From: Wyeomyia smithii
Taxonomy: Eukaryota; Arthropoda; Insecta; Diptera; Culicidae
Assembly (NCBI RefSeq): GCF_029784165.1
Contig: NC_073694.1
Span: forward strand, 51,307,674-51,371,673
Reading direction: 5' to 3'
DNA length: 64,000 bases
Made by a program: the position numbers and the translations under genes. Position 1 is the stretch's first letter, and each line of letters begins with the position of its first letter. The notes beneath the pieces were generated by a model, which saw only the letters and a list, made by a program, of their open reading frames with translations, was not told the DNA's origin and did not search any database. Of this stretch, positions 22,585 through 36,012 are shown in pieces.

Positions 22585-25345
22585 GAGTAACCTTAGTGGA
22601 GACCTCCCGGTGGAAACTGGGAGGGAGGGTCGTATGGCTGTGTCTCCATATTAGGGGCGACGTACAACAGCGTCTGATCCGCTGTGGGTGCCTGAATTAT
22701 GGAATGCTGTATCCCACCAGCTACACCGGGCACTCACCTCAGAGGTGACTCTCCAGCTTAAAAACCTGGACGAAATCACCGAGGGGTTCCACATTGCACA
22801 AGCCCTCAAAGCGAAGTGCGGGGGGAGGTGGCTAAGGAGTCAATTCGCCTACGCAAAGGTCCGGCGGGGACCCAGATAGCTAGATTGCGTAAGGGTGACG
22901 CAACTGAACCTGAACCATTCTTTCGCGGCTCAGCAGCTGCTACACCAAGCAGCCACTAAGTCGTTGTTGGACATCGCCATCATATCGGACTCCTACCGCA
23001 TCCCTCCCGGAAATGGTAACTGGGTTGCGGATAGGTCCAGTATGGTGGCCATATGCACGACGGGCAAGTTCCCGGTTCAGGTGGTTGTCTCAACCTCAGA
23101 AGGGTACGTAGTTGCTAAGGTGAACGGAGTGTTCTACTGCAGTTGCTATGCTCCGCAACGTTGGTCTACCGAAAGGTTCACCCTGATGGTCGATCTCCTA
23201 TCCATGGAGCTAACGGGCCTAACGCCGTTGGTGGTGGCGGGCGACTTCAACGCTTGGGCTGTTGAGTGGTGAAGTCGCTTCACGAACCAGAGAGGCCAGA
23301 TCTTGTTGGAGGCTTTGGCAAAGCTCAACCTAGTTCTGGCCAACGTTGGGAACAAAAGTACATACAGCAGAAATGGCGCGGAGTCGATCATGGACGTGAC
23401 GTTCTCCAGCCCAGGACTGATCATGAACTGGAGGGTAGACGATGACTACACCAATAGCGACCACCAGCCGGTCTGCTATAGTGTAGACAACAACGAGAGG
23501 CGGCAAGCGACGAGTAGGGTCAACACTCCGTTCGTTCGCGGGTGGAAGACATCGCATTTCGATGCCGAGGTATTCGGCTGGGAAACCACCAGGTGACCCA
23601 TCGGCATATAGGCCTATCTGCCTGCTAGACACGGCGGGCAAGGTACTTGAAAGGATCATCCTCAACAGACTGGTGAGGTACACAGAGGGTGTAAACGGTC
23701 TGGCAAGCAACCAGTTCGGCTTCCGGAAGGGCAGGTTTACGCTGGATGCCATCGTCTCCGTCACCAAGACGGCGGAGATAGCACTCCAGCGCAAGAGAAG
23801 GGGAATCACGCTTGACGTGAAGAAAGCGTTCAATAGCGCCAGTTGGGACTCCATAGCGCTCGCGCGTAGGAGCATCCACGTACCGGTGTCGCTGTACAAG
23901 ATTCGGGAAAACTACTTCCGGAATCGAGTACTGGTTTACAACACAGAGGAGGGTCAGAAGTGCGTTCCAATCACCGCGGGGGTTCCGCAAGGTTTCATCC
24001 TGGGTCCGGTGTTGTGAAACGACATGTATGACAGGGTGTTGAAACTAAAGTTTCCTGTAGGGGTTGTGATCATCGGCTTTGCAGACGACATAACGCTAGA
24101 GGTTTACGGCGAGTCGATCGAAGAGGTCGAGTTGACGGCTGCGCATTGCATAAGGAAGGTCGAGGACTGATGCGCTCCAGGAAACTGGAGCTCGCGCACT
24201 ATAAGACGGAGTTCACGGCTCTGAACAACCGTAAATCGGAGCAACAGGTGGTGGTCAGAGTCGGAGACTGCTCCATCACCTCAAAGCGATCGTTGAAGCT
24301 CTTGGGGGTTATGGTCGACGACAAGCTCACGTTCGGGAGCCACGTCGACTATGCCTGTAAGAGGGCCTCATCGGCTATCGCAGCACTATCTCGTATGATG
24401 TCCAATAGCTCAGCGGTCTATGGCAGCAAGCGAAGACTTCTTGCCAGCGTGGTTTCGTCCATACTTAGGTATGGTGAGCCAGTATGTTCCAGAGCGCTAG
24501 GTACTAACAGTTACTAACAGGTACCTACAGGCTCATGTGCCTGAGAGTTGTGAGTGCGTATCGTACGGTATCATACGATGCAATCTGTGTCTTGTCCGGC
24601 ATGATGCCTATCAGCATCGCCATCAAGGAGGACAGAGAGTGTTTCGACCAACGTGACACAAGGGGCATACGAGGCACCAGAAGGTCATTCTCGATCTCCG
24701 TTGGCAGAGGGAATGGCCTAATTCCACAAAGGGCAGATGGACGCACCGACTTATACCGGAGATATCCGGCTGGGTCGGGAGGCGACATGGCGAGGTGAAC
24801 TTCCACCTGACACAGATCCTGTCAGACCATGGTTGCTTCAGGCAATATCTGCACAGGTTCGGGCACGCGGGGTCCCCCATGTGTCCCGAGTGCGTGGAAG
24901 AGGAGAAGACTGCAGAGCATGTCTTCTTCGTATGCCCCCGTTTGGTAAGAGCGAGTAGCAACATAATGGCTGTGAGCGGACCTGGCACTACTCCGGACAA
25001 TCTTGTCCGGAGGATGTGCGACGACCCGGACATCTGGAACGCGGCCTGTGCGGCCGCCTCCCAGATTGTTCTGGAGCTACAACGTGTGTGACGGGTCAAC
25101 CACCAACACGCCAGTGGTAGCTAACTACCAGTCTCCAGGTAGTTAGCTAGGAGGTTATAAGAGTAAAGAGGTTGCATCACGCACAAAAGCCACTTCCCGA
25201 CGTAATACTTAACCGTCGTTCCGGGAAGACCAGGGCTGGAGACTGGAGGGTTTTAGTGTAACTACCCCAACAGCTCTCCCCTAGTCTCACCCCCACACCC
25301 TGAGTTCTTTTCTCAAGTGTATGTTTGCAGATTTCCCCGCCACCT
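22585..25345 (+). mobile_element. R1-like LINE, copy 2
   Basis: Order: short gag piece (22,735-22,890, LQLKNLDEITEGFH), ORF2 endonuclease (about 22,895-23,575), RT (23,590-24,515), C-terminal zinc-finger domain (24,795-25,091) and 3' UTR ending in an A-run near 25,350. Deletions join gag to ORF2 and endonuclease to RT. The copy lacks target duplication by eye. The layout and the terminal CPEC...H..FVCPR motif fit the R1 clade. Confidence 0.85.
22895..25091 (+). pseudogene. R1-like ORF2 (endonuclease, RT, terminal zinc knuckle)
   Basis: Endonuclease landmarks are VVAGDFNAWAVEW, SIMDVTFSSPG and NSDHQPVCYS. RT landmarks are SAYRPICLLDTAGKVLERII, ASNQFGFRKGRFTLDA, LDVKKAFNSASW, ITAGVPQG and GFADDITLEVYG. 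The end has CPECVEEEKTAEHVFFVCPR, a cysteine-histidine finger typical of R1 ORF2. Premature stops occur at about 23,270 (TGA after VEW) and 24,016 (TGA in GPVL-ND), with frameshifts near 24,170, 24,520 and 24,790. Deleted between endonuclease and RT. The protein would copy the element RNA at its nicked target; this copy cannot. Confidence 0.85.
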
Positions 25346-25369
25346 TTAAAAAAAACACCTAAGATGGCG

Positions 25370-26330
25370 CCCCCATCAGCAGGATGTAGGTATCGCGCAG
25401 GGCCGGCTTCACATTAGGATATAGTAGTAAGGAATAGGAAAGGTTCATGGGTGGCCTTCCGGCAGTTAACCGGAACAATCGCCATAAAGGACAAAAACAA
25501 GCATGTAGGCATGTTTTGAGTTCAATTTTTGTGACAAAATTGTTGGAGTAGATCTTACGCTTCAGTTTTACCAAGAAACTTTCGATGAGGCGCACCTAGG
25601 AGACGCTCTTCTCTTTCAACGAATGCTTCGAATAGTGGGTCGACCGCAGATCCAGTCAGTACATCGCGTTTTCGCCCTTATGGCATTTCTTGATGAACGG
25701 CGCAACTTTTGGCAGGCACCTCTTACTTTAGAACTTGGTGTGTCAAATGAACTTCACCTCGGAGCTCACTTCCTTTGTGAAGCAAATCAAATACAGAGTG
25801 CCCTGCCAGTCATTGCCATGCATGTTCGCCAGGTAAGTTTCACTGTGTGGCCGATGGCACCTCCCGACCAAGCGCACACAGCGATGTAGCAACTTTTCCC
25901 TCGGTCTTCCTCTTCAGCATCCTTTGGACCTTTATATCGCTCAGGATCTTCGGCTGTTCGTAACCTGGTTTTCTTTCGATGCTTTGATTCTTGTCCAATA
26001 ATGCTAAGATATTGTAGATGCCGAAGAGAGATTATCCGGCGTTCACAAAGTGTCGCACGATATCCGTTTTTGACGCGATGGGATACCGTTCCTTGGACCC
26101 GCACACTTCTAAATGAAGTAGGTAGTTTCACGGTTAAATTTTGTCTGCTGGCTCATGAATTGCTATGATTGATGCTGCATTGACTGTTTCGTTAGTGAGT
26201 GTAAAGGTGAAAAATCAACAATGTTTGTGCATTTTTTTGATGCAAAGGTATAAGCTCAACAGTTTTGTCTCTTCGAAAAAAGTTTCCATCCAAAATTTAA
26301 ACTTAATCGAACTTCTGGTAAGGCTTCACT
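25370..26330 (-). mobile_element. DD37E mariner-type remnant, internally deleted
   Basis: On the minus strand an N-terminal part (SLRHLQYLSIIGQESKHRKK and later HTVKLTWRT) is followed, after deletion, by catalytic-domain pieces near 25,640-25,790 and the C-terminal IESFLVKLKRKIYSNNF (25,595-25,540). The 5' flank matches that of the 7.4-kb copy. It shares family and orientation with the copies at 6.9 and 31.0 kb. Confidence 0.7.
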
Positions 26331-26339
26331 TATACACTG

Positions 26340-29300
26340 CCGTGATATAACATTATGACGTACATACATTTGATCAGTTTTTCAGTACGGCCCAAAAACG
26401 AACGGGTTACTTGTCAATTTTGTATTGAAATGGTGCATACGTCATTTTGTTTTCTTGATTTGATGCAACGTACGAATAAGTAACAACTAAAAGAAAGATA
26501 CCAAAAGATGGGTCTTCGAATAACGAACAAATTGGCATAAAACCCCATATTTGAAAAAATGACGCTGACGTTAGTCTGCGAGATTACGACAGTACAGTAG
26601 TGAAAGGCTTTCTTTTCTGACCAATGAAAAAAATGAACGAGAGTGACTCTTGCAGTTCTCGAAATCGAAATTTTGTTTGATAGCGAATCGCTTAGAAATG
26701 CATGAAATCTGTAGCTTTATAAACTCTCGCTCACGACATCCAATAAAATTTGAGGTTTCGAACATAGAAAACATTACATTTTTTTGGTTTTGTCCGATAA
26801 TTCCGTGTGGATAAGTACCCACAAGGATATTTTCCGAGTGGTTACTATTATCCATACTACCCACATCAACCGCCGGCACTGGTACCGCGACCCCGGTATA
26901 TATCAATACGAAACCTCTCTTAATCATGAACAACGAAATTAGAAATACAGCATCTCTAATTCGTTTGTTAGACGAACTTACATTATATAGTTCAAAATTT
27001 GATTCAGAACGGTATGTTTTTTATTATTTCCAAACGTTTAACTCTGTGAACTGTTAAACTGTTAATCGATAGATTATACCATGAAGCCAAATTGTGCTCA
27101 AAGAAACACTTCGTACATAAAACTTCCTGAATGAAATGCAAATCTAATTTCAGTTTAGTCGATAAAACTAACCCAACTTCACACTTAGTTTTAATATTTA
27201 ATGTTTCGCGTTTGTAAATGCAAATTAGCCAAAGCAATTAAAACATTCCAGTATTGAGCGATGCGCTGTGCGCTTTTTGGTAACCATCATCATCATCCCC
27301 ACAGTACCACCAGAGACGATCCATTCACCAGCGACAGCGATGATGGCCAGTAGCCTGGGGTCGACTGGCTGGCAGTGGCAGTGCAATCAAACACTAATTA
27401 AAACAGGTGTCACATTCAATTGCATTTGCAGAAATTAGATTTGGCTCCGGAGCTGCTTGCCCGGTGCCGAAGAAAGAAGGAAAATCTCTCTCTGAATGGA
27501 CCAAAGCAGTCCGAGGATGGCGTTTTCTCGAATTTGTTCGACTCGAAATGGTTATCGTTGCACCGTACCATTGTCGGGCGGGACGATGCACTTAAGTTGG
27601 TACAACGCTCTGGGAAATAAAATGGAAAGAAGAAATGGTGCAATGGAAATCGCTGCAGTAATAATTTTTTTCCTAAATTGGTGTAATTTAAAGTGTAAAA
27701 CATGAGAAACATTCAGTGATTTATTTCCGTGAGATGATTTATATAATGAGATCAGGAGGATATCCATTCTTTATCGTACTCTAAATTTTAGGGCAATTGC
27801 AATGGATGCCAGTTTTCCTATACAAATAGGTATACAAATTTAGTTCAGTCGAAGGAATATATCGACAATTTTAATGACGCATGGAAAACTCTGATTAACA
27901 AGCTGTTTTACGAATATATAAAATACCATTCATGGCAGAAAAATGTATACCTAGGTAATTGTTTAAAATACGTTGAAGAGAATTGAAATAGTAGTTTTGA
28001 TGTTTCTCTCACAAATTAAAATAAAGCAAATGTTTAGCTTTCAAATTATTCGAATCAATGCTTCAAATCCTATTCAATTCATTTAAATTCATACGTTGCA
28101 GGATGAATGATATTCACAAATAGATTGTATCTGCGACCGGTGCTTCAAATTTAATGATCCTTTTATTGCTATAATAAAGCAATTTGCATAATCCTCCGGC
28201 ATGCAGCTGACCTGACAATTCAGCTGTATATTTTATTGAACACTGTTTTGTCGGTTTTGCCACAGCTGTTGTTGATTGCACTAATCAGCCCTCAGCCACT
28301 TCCCCACCACCGACGTCCACAGGAGGACTTTTCTGCCAATAAATAAAGTTGACAGTAATTACAGTTATGTAAGGTTTAATTAGTGGTGGGGAAAGGCATG
28401 CACCCAGACACTGTTGGATTAATTGACCAAATGTATGCAATGTTTGGGATAACACAAGAGAGGATTAGACCAATGTTGAGGTTGAGTAAGAACACTCTTA
28501 AAATATCCGTTTAACCGAAGAATATCCCTAACTCTTTGGTAAAGTAAATGTAAGTGGTTATTTTATGTTCTAAAATTGCGTATCAAGTATACACACTTTC
28601 GTTTCAAGAGGTGAACTTCGATATTCCACTAAACAATTAATCACCCCGAAATCCCAATCAATTCCAACATTGTTCCACGTGTATGTGATTCACACATTCT
28701 CAAAACGATAAACGGCCATTAGCTGCTCATGGCACCTGATCGGCTCACGTTCAAGTCCCCTGTCCGCAAACAAATACCGCATGAAACACGAGCCGAAAAT
28801 CAACACCATAAATCAATTGCGACAGATACTTTCCTGCTCGCTGCTGTTCGCTTCAGAACGAAATAGGGAGCAAATGTTTGTCCAAAATCGGGAATCCAAC
28901 GGAAACGGAAAAATTAATAAAAGGATGAACGAAATTCCGGTTCCGGTTGAAAGTAATTTCAAGAGGTAAATCGTCCCCTTTGTTGAGGGTGATTATAATT
29001 TTTCAAAGCTGCCAACACATTAATAATAACAGCATCAATCAATTGGAAGCCCGAATAGATAGGTTATTTTAAAAAGCCTGTTCAATAGTGCGGTGTTAGC
29101 GGTCAAATTCGGTCTAAAGCAAGCTGATAGTCATAACCTGCGCATCAATTTTACCAGATGGTGCGAATAATAGCTAACCGCAACGGTGCCACCGGACGTG
29201 AAAAGTATGCAAATTTCACTTTTGATACGGGTCGTTTGTTATTGTGTTTCTCCCCCGCGCTTTCCTCCCTCTATCAAAGCTCGGTTTTTGGGGCCTGTTA

Positions 29301-31040
29301 TACAACGGTGTGATTTTTATCTCATTTTTTTTTTTTTTTTTTGTTATTCAGGAACGCTTTGGTATATTCTGTTACAACATTAATGCCTGATTGGCTCACA
29401 ACAATTTGTGTGGGCTAGCATAAGGATTCAATTTATTTTTTAAGCGAAACGGTTTTCCATTAAACTGTGGTTTGATGATTATAATGGCTGTAACTATAGT
29501 AGTGAAATCCGTGTTTTTGTTGTGGGGATTCCTGTAGAATTTTTTCTGCGTGCTCTAATGTATTTGTGAACCCTAACAATGGTTGCCACCAAAGTCTATT
29601 CCTCGTCCTTTCATCTCACGAACTTGCATAGAATCTTTGAAATCGAAGCTACCACTGCGCGTCATCTACAGAGAAGTGGCGAAGGCCTCCATCATTTCAT
29701 ATGAGTCAATGGAGGCGCCTTATCTTGTAGGATATTGGTTAAACTTAGAAAATTTATTTATTTATTGACGCTATGTTGTACCGTTTTGACTCAAACTTCG
29801 AACAGTCTCAAACTTTGAACTCTTCAGAATAAAAATCACATTATTATAGCTAGAGTAATCAAAAGTACGATTATTATATACCATTTCGTTCCTTGGAATG
29901 TCCTTTACCCAGTGATGTATAATTCTTTACTGTAGGATCTCTTCCAGGAAACCAGCAGGCGTTGAAAATAGTGACAGTCAGTGTTGAGACGGTTTGCCTA
30001 TCTATCTCTTATGTCGAATTCGTTTTTACGGCAGGACCAGTGCTGATAAAAGTCATTTTCCCCAGCAAAATTCTTCGAAAATCACAGCCAATCATTTTCA
30101 ATTTTCACTTTCAATGATCGCAACACTCTTTCAGATACACTAGATTTTCGTCCTAGTAACGTGCTGTTATACTCAGATGAAATAGATCGCGCGCATCGTT
30201 CACGGTTACGGAATAAAATTTGACGACAAATCCAACCAAATGATCTTCACTTTAAAGCGAAAAAGAAAAACAAACAGTCCACTCTACCAAAATAAACCTC
30301 ACCGAAACATTTTTTCACTGACACTGACCGATGCCTTGACAATCTTCGTCAACTGATAAACTGATTTTGTTGTCTTGCTTCCATCGCATGAAATATAATG
30401 AGGTGTTTTGACAGTTCACTTCCATGCAAAAAGCGGGAAGAGAGAACTCTGAAAGGATTATAGAAAACTAACGTTTATGGATGCTTTTTTTCACTTTCAC
30501 TCAAGAGTGTCAACAAATATCAACCCTGGGCAGGACTATACCGTCCCGGACTACACTTTGCAGCTGAAAAAAAACACTTTCCGAGCAGTTGCAATGGTGT
30601 GCGTAATACCAGAGGTAGCTGTCACTTTGTTTTGTTTTGGTCATTATCGCCTTCGGCTTTGTTGTCGCGTTTGTGCTACTGTACGGATTGGGACGATGAT
30701 GATTCCAAACGCTTAAAAAGTTCCTCCATTTCGCAAATGTTTTGACAAAATAAAATCCTACCTCGGAAGTTATGCTGGTCCGGTAACCAACCACCAGTGA
30801 TCCGTTTCTGATGTTCAGCTCATGCTTGTTGAATACATGAAAAACTTCATTTTCCCTGTGATATATTCCAAAAATAGCTTGAAAGTAACGGCATAAATGT
30901 ATCATTGCGAAAATTTCAACCAATTCGACTTCGAGAATAATATTTAATGTATACATAGTGTAAAGTAGTGCTTTCTTCATGATACTAAGTTTAGCTAAAG
31001 TGTCTATTTGCAAGAATATATTAAGAACAATGCATTTAGG
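26340..31040. other. 4.7-kb interval without a convincing gene
   Basis: Many short open frames are present. The longest is 167 codons on the minus strand (30,510-31,013) and is unrecognised; another of 120 codons lies at 26,571-26,933 on the minus strand. A more GC-balanced segment at 27,250-27,620 and AATTA-rich stretches near 28,300 may be intronic or intergenic host DNA. A T-run of about 18 lies near 29,325-29,342. I see no RNA gene. Confidence 0.45.
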
Positions 31041-31044
31041 GTCA

Positions 31045-31690
31045 AAATATAAAAGTGCGATTTACTCGAACAACCAATTTTGCAAATGTTACAAATGTTA
31101 CAAATATGCGATTATGGGCAGTATATTTATCAACTTTCGCGTCAAAATTATCGGAGTGGTTCTCACGCTTCAGTTTTGCCCAGAAACTCTCGATGGGGTC
31201 AGCTAGGGGACGCTCCATCTCCTCTAACGATTGCCTCGAGTAGTTCGCCAACAGTAGATCCGGCCAGTACACCGCGTTTTCGCCCTTATGACATTTCTTG
31301 ATGAACGACGCAAGGTACTTCTTACTATAAATTTCCCCATTCACGGCCAGTTCGGAGCGAAAGAGGAGCGGCTTGGACATCCCCTTTTCGCTGATTGTCA
31401 GCTATAGCAGCACCTTCTTGGGGAACTTGGTGTGTCAAATTAACTTCACCTCGGAGCTCAATTCCTTCGTGGAGGAAGTAAAAAAAAAGCTTTGGTCGCC
31501 TGGTAGTAGTCCGTTGATCCGTGAAACGGATGGTGCCCGATGGAAGACTCGGCCAACCATTGTTCCACATTAAGTGATCTGTGGCAATCACCCTAAATGG
31601 AACGTTCATGTTTGGCTTCTCTTCCATCCAGTCCGAGACTGTTGATACTAAAGGTGTCAGCTTGAACTCTTTCAAGATGCTTAGGTGCAC
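31045..31690 (-). pseudogene. DD37E mariner-type transposase, catalytic part
   Basis: The minus strand gives WMEEKPNMNVPFRV, IRFTDQRTTTRRPKLFFYFL, GEVNLTHQVPQEGAAIADNQ and LASFIKKCHKGENAVYWPDL. The second catalytic Asp lies in WPDL and the Glu in DPIESFWAKLK. Frameshifts and a small deletion between the last two motifs break it. It directly abuts the 3' end of the LOA-like LINE. Confidence 0.8.
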
Positions 31691-32009
31691 TTAGCAGACC
31701 TGCCCTTCTCCCCGAAACCTAACGGCAGTCCCGAGTAGAATCTGGAATCTTCAAGCATCGTTGTATTTCCTCCCAGCGTTAGTGCGCCAAGCCCTGCCTG
31801 CCTACCATGAAGATGTAGAGACAGTAAGCTGAGTATGGTTTCCATGGCTGCAATCGGCGTTGTGCGCAGGGCACTGGTAACTGAAAGCTAGGCCAATCGT
31901 TGAACTTTGGTAAGTTTCGCCTGGGCTATCGTTTCATCTACCTTGGGCCACCATACAAGGGCTGCGTAGGTTATACGTGGCCAAGCAATGGTGATGTAAG
32001 ACCAGAGTG

Positions 32010-32794
32010 CTAATCATGGTTCAAGCAAGCCCAGATAGCTGCAATTGCCTTCTTGATAGTGTTGTTTGGTTGAGCAGTCCAGTTCAGCTTTTCATCCAGA
32101 ATGATTCCAAGGTATTTGGTCTCATTGGCGAAGCTCAGTCTTACCCCATTTAATAGTGGAGGAGTGATTGAATGCACCCTTCGCTTGGTGAAGGGTATAA
32201 TGACTGATTTAGTTGGGTTAATGTTCAGCCCTTCTTCTAAGCACCACTGGGAGGTGGTGTTCAGAGCCGTTTGTATTCGACTAGAAAGAGTTGCATCACA
32301 TTTTTCCCAAACAATAAGGACTACATCATCGGCATAACCAATGACTTCGTAGCCTAGCTGCGAAAACTTAGTGAGAAGAGCGTCTACCACCAGTGACCAT
32401 AGCAGTGGAGAGAGAACTCCTCTCTGAGGACACCCTTTTACTGCCTCAACTGTGACAGACGTATCTCCCAATGCAGCTGTGATCTTCCTGCTCGAAAGCA
32501 TTGCTTGAATCCAGCTCATTGTAGTATTATCGACTCCTCTGTTTTGTAAAGCCCTGTGAATTGATGCAAAGGACGTGATATCGAAAGCTCCCTCAAAGTC
32601 AATAAAAGCGCAGACCGCTTCGTCACTAAGCAATTCAAAGCGGTTTCTGTAGATTCACCCATTTGATAGGCACAATGATGCTTATGCAAGGGCAAATTCT
32701 TCAGAAACTCGCTGCGGATGTAGTGACCCACAATTTTCTCCATCAACTTGAAAAGCGTTGACGTCAGACCTATAGGTCTAAAAGCCTTTGGCAA
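32010..32794 (-). pseudogene. LOA-like reverse transcriptase fragment
   Basis: RT blocks seen are FRPIGLTSTLFKLMEKIV (finger), CAYQMGESTETAL, AFIDFEGAFDITSF (palm motif A, Asp present), GCPQRGVLSPLLW (motif B) and GYADDVVLIVW (motif C, catalytic Asp pair intact), then NINPTKSVIIPFTKRR and TKYLGIILDEKLNW. The frame is open for 207 codons from 32,633 but breaks upstream near 32,640. Not functional as it stands, because the endonuclease is fragmented. Confidence 0.85.
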
Positions 32795-34339
32795 TTTTCT
32801 ATCTTTTTTGCCCGGCCACCTTAACGTTCCGCCAACTGACCGGGATGTATCCTATAGTAAAGCTGGCTCGAAAAAAGTTGATGAGTTCGGACATGATGAC
32901 TCCGTCCGAGTTTTGCAGGAAGATTGGTAGAATACTCAAAAGAGCTTAGTGGCCAGTTGATAGAAGTGTCCGTGAACAGTCGACGAACAAGCACTGCGGA
33001 GTCACGTGACGTCATGCGTCTTGATTCGAGGCTTTGATGCTCCTCAATGTTCGACCCGGTGTTCACTGTCGAGCCAGGAAAGTGAGTGTTCATAAGAACA
33101 TCAAGCGATTCTTTGGTAGTGACAGTCATACTTTCGTCTCCCCTTTTTAATTGCTTAAGACCATTCGTGTGATCTTTGGACATCGCTTTTTGCAGTCGCG
33201 TAGCCTCAGGCAGAGTCTGAATGTCCTTACAGAATCGGACTCTGGATCAACACACACAAGCGCTGTAACTTCGGATGGCGGTATATCGTCCATGTCCTAC
33301 GGGAAGTAAGCGGAGACAACGGCTATTTTCTGAGTGCCGTTGATCGTCTGGACTTCCACCGCAATGGCAACCAAAACCCGTTGGATGAATTCTGTAATGG
33401 GAACAAATGTAATATTTCTGTTCAACAGAATTTCAGTCCTAGGGTTTGACGCGTGGCTCCAGGGGTCTTGAATCAGTGCGATAGCTGATCTTTGGTGAAC
33501 CTCCCGCAAAGAACACTAGAAGCGATCTTTGCATGGTGGAGGTTCACCTGGACGCAGCGTATGCTGGCCACTTTTAGTAGACGGTGCGTTCTACATCGAA
33601 ACTTGTGGAGTTCCGATTGGCGGACGGTTACCATCAGCGGAGACGCTGGGTTGGGTTGTCTGCAGCAGACGGCAGGCGACAGAAGTACGACTTCCACGTT
33701 ATGGCGGATTGAAGCGCCTAGGGTTGCGACTGCTCAGATGCTCACACTTACTCCTCTTTCGATTTTTCGGCGAAACTTTCTTCGCTGTCGCTGGATTGCG
33801 GTGCACTCCCTGATGGAGTCTCCTAGCGTACCTTTCCTGTCTTTGCAACAGAGCCCTTCACGCCTGTGTTCGAAAACTTTCTGCCAACCTGCCGCATGCG
33901 TGCTTTGCCATACTTAAAGTTCAGCAGGAAGCTTTGTGCCGCTATTTGGTGCGCAGACTGTTGGTCAGTTCGACGGTCTTTCCAGTGACGTTGCGATGGC
34001 ATACTCGCGTGTAGAGAAACCGTCGTTCTGGTTTTGGAGTAGACGGAGAATTCTCTCGTTCGTGGTGTCCACACTGTCCTGGAAGTACCCGACAAATCGT
34101 AGTGCCTTTGGCAGGTCCCTTGTGTGAAATACACGAAGGTGTGCACCTCCCCACGATTTGAGAGCAGACGCCATAGTCTCCAGCCATCTGTCTGTGTCGC
34201 TATCGGTACAGTCAAGTTTTAGAAGGCCGTTTTTAGTCGGCAGCTCCTGAACTTAGGCCTGATGGTGGATGGTCCCTGGTTCGCAATGCAGTCCAGGATG
34301 GCGCCACGAAGTTTTTAGCTGTTCGGGGGTTTTTAGCTG

Positions 34340-34930
34340 TCAGGAAGCTGGATGTGATCGACAGGCTTTTTTGCTCCAGCAGCTGTACGTTACCCTTGAC
34401 ATTTGACGCGGTGCAGGAGGCTCCGCGCATGCCAAGTCCCGAGATTTTTTGAACCTCGGGCGCTTAGTGCTCGTGTTTGGCGACGCTGCATCAGTCGATC
34501 GTTGTCGCTTGTTTGCGACTTGACCTAAGCGGTCAGTCTGGTCGACTGATTGATGTACTAAGCTAGCGGCCTCCACGCGAGAGTGGCCTTGGCTTAGCAG
34601 TCTCTTCAGGCGCCGCCGTTGCGATGGGGAGACCCATTTGACAGCAGCACGAGATGACACAGGTTTCTCTTTGTCATTCGTCTGCGACACTGGATCGGGA
34701 AGACAGTCCGTCGGACTCTCCTCTTCCCTGCTAGGTGAACCAAGGATCAGTAGTGAAACCGAAGGTCCTTCATTCGGCGATTCGCTGTCGAGACAATTGT
34801 TTTTCACTCCGTTGCAGCGATTGAAAATTACCTGACCTACCGAAAACGTTAAAATGAGCTGCGTGCACTGTCCGCCATTACCGCTTCTTATCATCAAGGA
34901 TGAGTTGAAGTATGCCGAAGAATGCGTCAA
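34340..34930 (-). pseudogene. LOA-like ORF1 remnant
   Basis: A Ser/Pro-rich and Arg/Lys-rich frame of 196 codons contains PSQRRRLKRLLSQGHSRVEA, a motif I associate with ORF1 of LOA/Lian-like LINEs, followed by a basic KRPRFKK stretch. No zinc knuckles remain in this frame. Confidence 0.55.
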
Positions 34931-34934
34931 CTGA

Positions 34935-36000
34935 CGATCAGTTAAAACCTTCAGCCCGAGCAGAAGAAGTCATTTTCAGTTTCCCGAATGACACTTTAAG
35001 GTTTCGTTTTAGAGGGCCATCCAGCCAAAATCGTCCTGTCATTTTCAATTCGGGGTTGAAGTTGTGCTTCAAACTGTTTTTCTCCGCCATCCCGTGAGCA
35101 AATCACCAAACATCCTCTAGGGCCAAGTCATATAATCTGGCTTCGAAACCGAGGATATGTTCAACCAGTTCTTGTTTCTGCGCTGGGGAAAAACTGACTC
35201 CTAATCCGCACAGTGCGTATGATGGAAAATACCTCAATATCTCGAGAAAATTATTGTAAAATTTACTAACCTCTGATGATTTGTGCTGGTTAGTAGTCTT
35301 GACTACAAATATTTGCACAAAAACAATGACTCAATGCGCTTTCATTCAGAAAAAAGTTGTAACTATTGTACGCAAAAAAAACACATATTCTATGTTTATC
35401 TGTTATTTTCGATGTTTGATAAGGATAAGGTGACTATGAAGTTTGTACAAACTCTCAACGAAATATTCGAGATTTGATATGTTTACTCTACCCGGAGCTC
35501 CTTTAACTGCACTAAGGGTGATTCAAATGTTTTTCGCTGATAGAAATCGCAATGGGACATACTTGGGTATGTATTACTATTCTTTCGTTTTTCTAAGTAA
35601 ATTCTTACACCAAACTTAGCAAAAAATATCATTAAATCGATTTATTACATTCTTCCACTAACATCATTTTCTATTTAACTGTCTGACTTCATTCCCTATA
35701 TCCCTAAAAATGCTTTCAGTTAGGGCAGTGACTGTTTATCTTTTACTTTCTCTAGTTGTGACTTTTGAATCGCTGAGTTGTATTGCGTTCTAACAAAACC
35801 TAACATATCGCTATGATGCTACAAGCAGTGGGCAGTAAAATTCTTCTTCGAAAACAAGAGAAACATTCATTTTTTGATCAGTCAAAATATATCACACAAA
35901 AATGAAACGTTAAAGGGTAAACCTAACTGCGAAAAAAAGATCTAAAACTATTTACGTAATCTAAAAACAATTAATCGAACGAACGGAACTATAACTCACC
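34935..36000. other. intergenic, 3' flank of the TMEM201-like gene
   Basis: No gene is seen. On the minus strand an AATAAA (plus-strand TTTATT at 35,641-35,646) about 370 bases downstream of the TMEM201-like stop is a candidate polyadenylation signal. Confidence 0.4.
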
Positions 36001-36012
36001 TAATTTTACACT

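Larger units (their letters stand above)
31695..34930 (-). mobile_element. LOA-like LINE, degraded
   Basis: Minus-strand order: ORF1 remnant (34,930-34,340), endonuclease pieces (about 33,700-33,300), RT (32,800-32,010) and a thumb region (32,000-31,700: AALVWWPKVDE, SVTSALRTTPIAAME). RT text such as KGCPQRGVLSPLLWSLVVDA and the ORF1 motif GHSRVEA resemble LOA/Lian-type elements of Aedes. Frameshifts are common. The 3' end stops where the DD37E remnant begins. Confidence 0.75.

Noticed and set aside
30510..31013. 167-codon minus-strand open frame
   Set aside because: No recognisable domain, codon use or splice context; kept only as part of the unexplained interval.
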